In this document: one piece after another, positions 58,429-64,000 of the stretch | How positions within the stretch are numbered: position 1 is the first letter of the stretch | Layout of the letters: each line of letters begins with the position of its first letter | Assembly (NCBI GenBank): GCA_903830725.1 | Contig: CAIKVH010000076.1 | Location: 1 to 64,000 of the forward strand | Origin: an uncultured Burkholderiales bacterium | Lineage (GTDB): Bacteria > Pseudomonadota > Gammaproteobacteria > Burkholderiales > Burkholderiaceae_C | DNA length: 64,000 nt | Direction: 5' to 3' | The notes under the pieces: generated by a model | What the model was told of the DNA's origin: nothing | Seen by the model: only the letters and a program-made list of their open reading frames with translations | The model's database searches: none | Made by a program: the position numbers and the translations under genes

Positions 58429-59778
58429 ATGAGTCAAAAATTAACGGCCGTTAAAGGCATGAACGATCTACTGCCACCCGATTCATATGCATGGGTATGG
58501 TTAGAGGGCGTCGTTCAAAATGTCATGCGACGTTTTGCGTATTCAAACATACGTACGCCTATTGTTGAGCCCACCGCTTTATTTATAAGAGGTCTTGGTG
58601 AGGTGACTGATATAGTTGAAAAAGAGATGTATTCTTTTGAGGACCGTCTCAACCACGAACAATTGACGCTTAGACCCGAGGCAACTGCAGGGGTCGTTCG
58701 TGCCGTCATAGAGCACAATATGCTGTATGACGGTGGAAAGAGACTTTATTACATGGGTCCCATGTTCAGACATGAGCGCCCCCAACGAGGTAGATACCGC
58801 CAGTTTCACCAAATTGGAGCTGAGGCACTTGGATTTGCTCTGCCCGAAGTTGATGCAGAGATGATCTTGATGGCGCACACGCTTTGGAAAGAGTTGGGGC
58901 TAAAGAATGTCAAACTAGAACTTAACTCTTTAGGCGAGCCCGATGAGCGCATCAAACATCGTGAAGCGTTAATCAAGTATTTTGAATCCCACTCCTCAAT
59001 ACTTGATGAAGATGCCAAGCGCAGACTGCATTCAAACCCTCTGAGGATTTTGGATACAAAAAATCCAGCTATGCAAGAGTTAGTTGATGGCGCGCCTAAA
59101 CTAATGGACTTTCTGGGCTCTAAGTCAAAGGCGCATTTGGACGCCGTTTGCTCCCTATTAGATGCCAACTCAGTCAACTACACATTGAATCCCCGGTTGG
59201 TCAGGGGTATGGATTATTACAATTTAACTGTATTTGAATTTATCACCGATCAGCTCGGCTCTCAGGGTACGATTTGTGGGGGCGGGCGTTATGACTATTT
59301 GATCTCCCAAATGGGGGGGAAATCAGCCCCCGCAGTGGGATGGGCAATGGGGGTTGAGCGTGTGATTGAGCTTTTAAAGGACGCTGCGCTTTTGCCCAAC
59401 ACCCGTGGTCCTGATGTTTACGCGGTAGTTCCTGAATCAGAGGGCCTTCAGCAGGTCATGCAAGTTTTGCAGAACCTCAGAGATAAGGGAGTAAGCGTGC
59501 AGATGCATTCGCCGTCTGTTTCGGGCAACCCGGGGAGCGCTTCAACGGCTGCAGTTGCTGGAGCGGTAGCGGATGATAGAAGTTCCCGTGGCAGCATGAA
59601 ATCGCAATTTAAGCGTGCGGACGCCAGTGGTGCTTCCTTTGCGCTCATATTTGGCGCACAAGAGCTTGCTAAGGGCGTAGTGACTGTGAAGTCTCTCAGG
59701 GACGGGATCGGCACTCAGCGTGAGGAATCCATTGCACAAATTGATCGTTGGGCTTCGAGCCTACAATCGGGCGATTGA
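58429..59778 (+). CDS. hisS: Histidyl-tRNA synthetase
   Basis: A 449-residue class II synthetase. It has motif 1 near PIVEPTALF, motif 2 in [22 protein letters not shown], the histidine-A motif LVRGMDYYN and motif 3 GWAMGVERV. The anticodon-binding domain (about 335-445) contains a Ser/Ala/Gly-rich insert near 365-390 ([16 protein letters not shown]) that is unusual and low-complexity. Confidence 0.96.
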   Translation: MSQKLTAVKGMNDLLPPDSYAWVWLEGVVQNVMRRFAYSNIRTPIVEPTALFIRGLGEVTDIVEKEMYSFEDRLNHEQLTLRPEATAGVVRAVIEHNMLYDGGKRLYYMGPMFRHERPQRGRYRQFHQIGAEALGFALPEVDAEMILMAHTLWKELGLKNVKLELNSLGEPDERIKHREALIKYFESHSSILDEDAKRRLHSNPLRILDTKNPAMQELVDGAPKLMDFLGSKSKAHLDAVCSLLDANSVNYTLNPRLVRGMDYYNLTVFEFITDQLGSQGTICGGGRYDYLISQMGGKSAPAVGWAMGVERVIELLKDAALLPNTRGPDVYAVVPESEGLQQVMQVLQNLRDKGVSVQMHSPSVSGNPGSASTAAVAGAVADDRSSRGSMKSQFKRADASGASFALIFGAQELAKGVVTVKSLRDGIGTQREESIAQIDRWASSLQSGD

Positions 59779-59818
59779 GATATTGATTTTGAAAAGAAAA
59801 AACTGAACTGGGAAATCC

Positions 59819-60505
59819 ATGGCTTTGCAATTAGATCTTGAAGAACAAGAACAAATCGACGAATTAAAACACTTTTGGAGTCGCTGGGGCGATTACGTTG
59901 TTTGGGCGTTGATTATCGTAATGGGCGCTTACGCGGCATGGAACGGGTGGCATTACTGGGAGCGCCGTGAGGCATCTCAATCAGCCATACTTTTTGAGAC
60001 CGTTGAACGTGCAGCAGATAGCGCTGATCTTGCATTAATGGAGCGCTCTTTCGGGGACATGAAAGATAAGTTTGGCTCAACAACTTATTCGAATCAAGCG
60101 GCATTTTTAGTTTCTAAAGTTTATTACGAGAAAGCTCAGGCTACCAAGGCTGAGGATGCTCTAAACTGGGTCATTAAAAACTCCTCCGAACAAGGTTACC
60201 AATCACTAGCTCGCTTAAGGCTTGCGGCTTTGTTGATCGATAGAAAAGCCTTTGCAGATGCGCGCGCGGTATTAACCGAGAAAGTCGTCCCCGAGTTTGA
60301 GCCACTTTTTGAAGATCGATTGGGAGATATAGACTCACTTGAAAAACATGCTGATGCGTCAAAGGCTCATTACTTGAAGGCTTGGAAAGCCCTAGAGGTA
60401 AGGGCTCCGTACCGCAAATATGTAGAAGCAAAATTAAACGCATTGGGCGTAGACCCAGCGGTTGATTCAACGCCTGCTATCTCTATTAAGACCGAGTCTA
60501 AATAA
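59819..60505 (+). CDS. yfgM: YfgM family TPR protein, ancillary SecYEG subunit
   Basis: A 228-residue inner membrane protein. A cytoplasmic N-terminus (LDLEEQEQIDELKHFW) is followed by one transmembrane helix (about 28-46) and a periplasmic TPR-like domain. YfgM associates with the translocon and periplasmic chaperones. Its place between hisS and bamB is conserved. Confidence 0.93.
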   Translation: MALQLDLEEQEQIDELKHFWSRWGDYVVWALIIVMGAYAAWNGWHYWERREASQSAILFETVERAADSADLALMERSFGDMKDKFGSTTYSNQAAFLVSKVYYEKAQATKAEDALNWVIKNSSEQGYQSLARLRLAALLIDRKAFADARAVLTEKVVPEFEPLFEDRLGDIDSLEKHADASKAHYLKAWKALEVRAPYRKYVEAKLNALGVDPAVDSTPAISIKTESK

Positions 60506-60528
60506 CCTTCAGAGTCCAAGGATCACAA

Positions 60529-61680
60529 GTGAACAAACTTAAACCTTTCACACCAGTACGGTCAGTTTTATATCTGCCTTGCGCATTGCTTTCCCTGGTT
60601 ATGGTATGTGCTTTATCCTTAAGCGCTTGTTCTAGTAATAAAGTTAAGCCTCTCGAGGTCAAGCAAGACCTTCGCCTTTTGTGGTCGACCAAGTTAGACG
60701 GAGAAATCAACTACCCTGCAAATTTAAGTATCGTGAACGACCAAATTGCCACCGCAACGAGTTCAGGCAGTGTCGCACTCTTAAACGTAAAGGACGGCAG
60801 TTTAGTTTGGAAAGCCAAGGTGAAGGGAACTATCAGTTCAGGCGCTGGTTTTGATGGATCCAGGGTTGCTGTTGTTACGCAAGAGAATGATTTGTTTGTG
60901 CTCGAAAATGGAAAAGTACTTTGGCAAGAAAATTTAAGTGCTCAGTCATACACAGCACCCGTGGTTGCGGGATTGCGGGTGTTCGTTCTTTTGGCGGATC
61001 GATCTGTAGTTGCATTTGACGGGGCGACGGGTAAAAAACTTTGGACCCAACAGCGCAGTGGCGACGCCCTGGTCCTCAAACAGTCTGGGGTTTTAGTCCC
61101 CTTTCATAACACGCTGCTTGCTGGACTTGGAGCGCGTTTGACTGGATTGGATCCTCTCACTGGCAAAATCCTTTGGGAAACCCCTCTCGCCAATCCTAGA
61201 GGGCTAAATGATTTAGAGCGCTTGGTTGACTTGGTGGGTCCTGTTGCCAGAGTGGGTGAAGTCATCTGCACTCGAGCTTTCCAGGCTCAAATTGGTTGCA
61301 TAGTGTCGGATATGGGTAAAATGCTCTGGACTAGGCCCTCTGTTGGAGAGGAGGGGATCTCTGCCTATGAGGATCAACTTGTTAGTATCGAATCCAACGG
61401 GCAAATACTTTCTTGGCGAATGAGCAATGGGGACCGACTTTGGGATAGGGATGCATTCAAGAATCATCATCTAACTGCGCCTTTGGTCTCCTCCAAGGGT
61501 ATTTTCATTGGGGATGCTGCTGGGTGGGTTTATTTAATCTCTAAATCAGACGGTGCAGTGCTTAACAGACTGCCTATTGCTTCTACACGTGGTTTTGCCT
61601 CACCGCCAAGCGCCATAGACTCAAACCACATGGTTATTGCAACCAAGAATGGGTTTATCAATCAATACTTCACGCCTTAA
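60529..61680 (+). CDS. bamB: Outer membrane assembly lipoprotein BamB
   Basis: A 383-residue PQQ-type beta-propeller lipoprotein. The start is GTG 60529. The signal peptide ends in the lipobox LSAC near residue 34. Repeats of the WxxK/TGKxLW type (VWKAKVKG, TGKKLWTQ, TGKILWETP, GDRLWDRD) form the blades. It helps BamA fold outer membrane proteins. Confidence 0.95.
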   Translation: MNKLKPFTPVRSVLYLPCALLSLVMVCALSLSACSSNKVKPLEVKQDLRLLWSTKLDGEINYPANLSIVNDQIATATSSGSVALLNVKDGSLVWKAKVKGTISSGAGFDGSRVAVVTQENDLFVLENGKVLWQENLSAQSYTAPVVAGLRVFVLLADRSVVAFDGATGKKLWTQQRSGDALVLKQSGVLVPFHNTLLAGLGARLTGLDPLTGKILWETPLANPRGLNDLERLVDLVGPVARVGEVICTRAFQAQIGCIVSDMGKMLWTRPSVGEEGISAYEDQLVSIESNGQILSWRMSNGDRLWDRDAFKNHHLTAPLVSSKGIFIGDAAGWVYLISKSDGAVLNRLPIASTRGFASPPSAIDSNHMVIATKNGFINQYFTP

Positions 61681-61821
61681 TTGGCTTAATGGTTGGTTGA
61701 TCAGAATAGCTTGATTTAGCTTTTCATCGAGTTTTAAATTGATGTGCCAAATTGAATAGGGCAGTGTGGCTTTGAATTCTCAAAGCGTCTCTCCCCTTTT
61801 GTATCTGAACTAGGAATTGTT

Positions 61822-63165
61822 GTGAAACCTGTGATCGCCTTAGTGGGCAGACCCAATGTGGGTAAATCCACTCTTTTTAATCGTCTGACTCAAACCAGAG
61901 ACGCGATTGTGGCTGACTTTGCGGGGCTCACGAGAGACAGGCATTACGGCAATGCCAAAATCGGCCCATACGAATTTATTGTCATTGATACAGGCGGATT
62001 TGAACCGGATGCATCAAGCGGAATTTACAAGGAGATGGCCAAACAAACTCAGCAAGCCGTAGCCGAGTGTGATGTGGTTGTATTTATGGTCGATGCCCGA
62101 GCGGGGGTGGCTGGCCAAGATCACGATATTGCAAAGTACCTTCGTAAGTTGGGTAAGCCCGCACTCTTAGTTGCTAATAAAGCAGAGGGCATGCAGGAGG
62201 GACCTCGTTTGGCCGAGTTTTATGAGCTTGGTTTTGGTGAGGTCATCCCAGTCTCCGCGGCTCACGGACAAGGCATAAGGGGATTAACCCAGAGTGTCAT
62301 GGAGCTTTTAAACTTATCTGATACAGATGAGCCTCCTGAGGAAGAAATTGACACCTCAGTCATACGTTTGGCTGTGGCTGGTAGGCCTAATGTCGGCAAA
62401 TCTACTCTTATAAACACATGGCTAGGAGAGGAGCGAGTCGTCGCCTTTGATCAACCCGGAACCACTCGGGACGCTATTCACATCCCTTTTGAGCGTTCGG
62501 GTCAAAGGTTTGACCTGATTGATACTGCGGGTTTAAGACGTAAGGGGAAAGTTTTCGAAGCGATTGAGAAATTCTCAGTCGTAAAGACGCTTCAAGCCAT
62601 TGAATCGGCAAACGTTGTGCTTCTTTTGTTAGACGCCACTCAAGGCGTCACGGACCAAGATGCTCACATTGCCGGATATATTTTAGAGAGTGGTCGAGCC
62701 GTAGTGATTGGTATTAACAAATGGGATGCTGTCGATGCCTATCAACGAGAGCAACTCAATAGATCCATAGAGTCTAGACTTGCTTTTTTGAAGTTTGCAA
62801 AACTGCATTTCATATCAGCCATTAAGCGTCAGGGTTTAGGCCCCGTTTGGACCTCGATTGCTCAGGCTCACAAAGCTGCAATGTGCAAAATGCCAACGCC
62901 TCAACTTACTCGTATTTTGCTTGAGGCCGTTCAGTTTCAATCGCCTAAGCGGGCCGGGATGTTCAGGCCGAAATTACGTTATGCCCATCAAGGCGGCATG
63001 AATCCCCCCGTTATTATTGTGCACGGTAACTCTTTGGAACATGTGACGGATTCGTACAAGCGGTTCTTGGAGGGACGTTTTCGCAAGGAATTTAGCTTGG
63101 ACGGTACGCCCTTAAGGGTGGAGATGAAGACATCCCATAACCCGTATGCAGATAAGGACAAATAA
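61822..63165 (+). CDS. der: Ribosome biogenesis GTPase Der
   Basis: A 447-residue protein with two tandem G domains ([12 protein letters not shown] near residue 8; [12 protein letters not shown] near 189) and a KH-like C-terminal domain. The switch and base motifs DTGG, NKAEG, DTAGL and NKWD are present. It matures the 50S subunit. The start is GTG 61822. Confidence 0.97.
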   Translation: MKPVIALVGRPNVGKSTLFNRLTQTRDAIVADFAGLTRDRHYGNAKIGPYEFIVIDTGGFEPDASSGIYKEMAKQTQQAVAECDVVVFMVDARAGVAGQDHDIAKYLRKLGKPALLVANKAEGMQEGPRLAEFYELGFGEVIPVSAAHGQGIRGLTQSVMELLNLSDTDEPPEEEIDTSVIRLAVAGRPNVGKSTLINTWLGEERVVAFDQPGTTRDAIHIPFERSGQRFDLIDTAGLRRKGKVFEAIEKFSVVKTLQAIESANVVLLLLDATQGVTDQDAHIAGYILESGRAVVIGINKWDAVDAYQREQLNRSIESRLAFLKFAKLHFISAIKRQGLGPVWTSIAQAHKAAMCKMPTPQLTRILLEAVQFQSPKRAGMFRPKLRYAHQGGMNPPVIIVHGNSLEHVTDSYKRFLEGRFRKEFSLDGTPLRVEMKTSHNPYADKDK

Positions 63166-63263
63166 TTCATCAAGTACCAATAGTGCCGAGTGGGGGTTCA
63201 TTCATACCCCTGCCTGTGAGAGGACTTGAGCCTAGGTGAAAGTAAAAAGCGAATTATTTAAAA

Positions 63264-63269
63264 TATAAT
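63264..63269 (+). promoter_or_regulatory. Possible -10 element for hfq
   Basis: A perfect TATAAT lies 89 bases before the hfq GTG. No good -35 is seen at 16-18 bases, so the assignment rests on the -10 alone. A small GGGGT/ACCCC hairpin at 63193-63210 may mark the end of der. Confidence 0.4.
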
Positions 63270-63357
63270 ACACCCGATCGGTATCTCGCATGAGTTCTAT
63301 ACAAGCTTGGATGTGTGGTGAATACCAGAATTAATTTTTATAAACACGGAGAATATC

Positions 63358-63621
63358 GTGAGCAATAACAAAGGACAACTCCTTCAAGATCCCTTCCTCA
63401 ATACGTTGCGCAAGGAGCATGTACCAGTATCAATTTACCTTGTCAATGGGATCAAACTGCAAGGCCAGATAGAGTCTTTTGACCAGTATGTTGTGTTACT
63501 TAGAAACACAGTTACACAAATGGTTTACAAACATGCTATTTCAACGATTGTCCCTGGCCGTGCAGTAAATTTTGCATCAATTGAAGGTCTAGGTGACCCC
63601 CAAGCTGGTTCAGAGTCTTAA
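63358..63621 (+). CDS. hfq: RNA chaperone Hfq
   Basis: An 87-residue Sm-like protein. Sm1 ([28 protein letters not shown]) and Sm2 ([10 protein letters not shown]) are intact. It pairs small RNAs with messages. The start is a GTG preceded by CGGAG. The C-terminal tail is short (GDPQAGSES). Confidence 0.97.
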   Translation: MSNNKGQLLQDPFLNTLRKEHVPVSIYLVNGIKLQGQIESFDQYVVLLRNTVTQMVYKHAISTIVPGRAVNFASIEGLGDPQAGSES

Positions 63622-63704
63622 TTTCTTTGTACTTGTATACCAAAATTCTCGTTGTGATTGGATTTTGGAGCTTGATGGCCCATTTCACCATTGAATGTTT
63701 AAAA

Positions 63705-63721
63705 AGCCAATTGCTTTGGCT
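63705..63721. terminator. Short hairpin after hfq
   Basis: AGCCAA (63705-63710) and TTGGCT (63716-63721) form a 6-base stem with A5 before and ATGTTT after. It may be a weak terminator or attenuator between hfq and hflX. Confidence 0.35.
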
Positions 63722-63795
63722 ATGTTTAAACCGTGTCTATGCTGCGATGATTTTTACTGTTACACCCAACTACGGCGCACTGCGTTGTCCTCCAT

Positions 63796-64000
63796 TTGAT
63801 CGATAACCTCCCAGAACCTTTAGATGAATTAGAGGCTGCTCTACACTACGCGCAGTCAGTCGATGCACCCTGTATTTTGGTAGGTGTTGATTTCGGAGAG
63901 TCTGGTTTTGATGAGCAACTGGAGGAGCTTGGTCAACTCGCATTGACGGCTGGACTCACTCCGGTTGCAAGAATTACTTGTAAAAGGAGGGCACCTGATC
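63796..64000 (+). CDS. hflX: GTPase HflX, N-terminal fragment
   Basis: The frame running off the right edge encodes CILVGVDFGESGFDEQLEEL, then AGLTPVARIT and KRRAPD, the usual start of HflX, a ribosome-rescue GTPase. The place after hfq agrees. The start is uncertain: the frame is closed by a stop at 63748-63750 and has no ATG or GTG before the edge. TTG 63796 is used here; CTG 63757 and TTG 63877 are other options, or a sequence error upstream. Confidence 0.78.
   Translation, partial: MIDNLPEPLDELEAALHYAQSVDAPCILVGVDFGESGFDEQLEELGQLALTAGLTPVARITCKRRAPD

Noticed and set aside
1-64000. CRISPR arrays, insertion sequences, prophage or rRNA
   Set aside because: No regular spaced repeats, transposase, integrase, phage structural gene or rRNA segment was seen.

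Overview
The window looks like chromosome from a Burkholderiales (betaproteobacterial) organism with an AT-leaning, compact genome. The main evidence is gene order: iscR-iscS-iscU-iscA-hscB-hscA-fdx; odhA-odhB-lpd-zapE; scpB-rluB-ndk-rlmN-ispG-hisS-yfgM-bamB-der-hfq-hflX. An orphan Bug-type solute-binding protein, an intracellular PHB depolymerase and a short anchorless RsxB-like protein point the same way. Many genes touch or overlap, and several convergent pairs are separated by 0-26 bases. A Polynucleobacter-like or Alcaligenaceae/Burkholderiaceae lineage is an inference; genus cannot be read from the window. No insertion sequence, integrase, prophage or CRISPR array was seen.

Layout. 1-9.7 kb is accessory. 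It holds the start of a peptide/opine-type ABC binding protein, an AT-rich 780-residue protein with an Api92-like N-terminus and DUF4116-like repeats, and a locus of a tandem-winged-helix GntR regulator, an AcnA-type aconitase, a Bug binding protein and a PfkB sugar kinase. tRNA-Ser(GGA) follows, then a large Orn/Lys/Arg decarboxylase. 12.5-20 kb is the propionyl-CoA to succinyl-CoA module (methylmalonyl-CoA mutase, MeaB, both propionyl-CoA carboxylase subunits and a VOC-fold protein that may be the epimerase). 20-24 kb has an RsxB-like ferredoxin, PhaZ, a DODA-type dioxygenase and a haloacid dehalogenase. 23.9-27.8 kb has an NMT1-type ABC importer and two small unknown genes.

27.8-41 kb carries an aromatic/aspartate aminotransferase, uvrB, the whole ISC Fe-S assembly operon behind two IscR-type sites, dnaQ, tRNA-Val(CAC), a membrane-anchored phosphatase, yggT, an NlpC/P60 peptidase and an isochorismatase-like hydrolase. 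41-48 kb is the 2-oxoglutarate dehydrogenase operon, with a structured leader in front of odhA and a long hairpin between odhB and lpd. 48.9-64 kb is housekeeping: a DinG-type helicase, bamD, rluD, scpB, rluB, ndk, rlmN, ispG, hisS, yfgM, bamB, der, hfq and the start of hflX.

The most interesting unexplained signal is regulatory. Two separate importer genes (1-1139 and 23.9-26.6 kb) each have a very good sigma-54 promoter, TGGCAC-type at -24 and TGC at -12. Each also has a GGTGC/GCACC inverted repeat upstream. Between two small unknown genes at 27.2-27.4 kb lies a perfect 14-base-arm palindrome whose core closely matches an NtrC enhancer site, with a weaker sigma-54-like element downstream. 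Together these suggest a nitrogen-scavenging regulon that includes at least one uncharacterised gene. All functions are read from sequence motifs and context; no database search was run.
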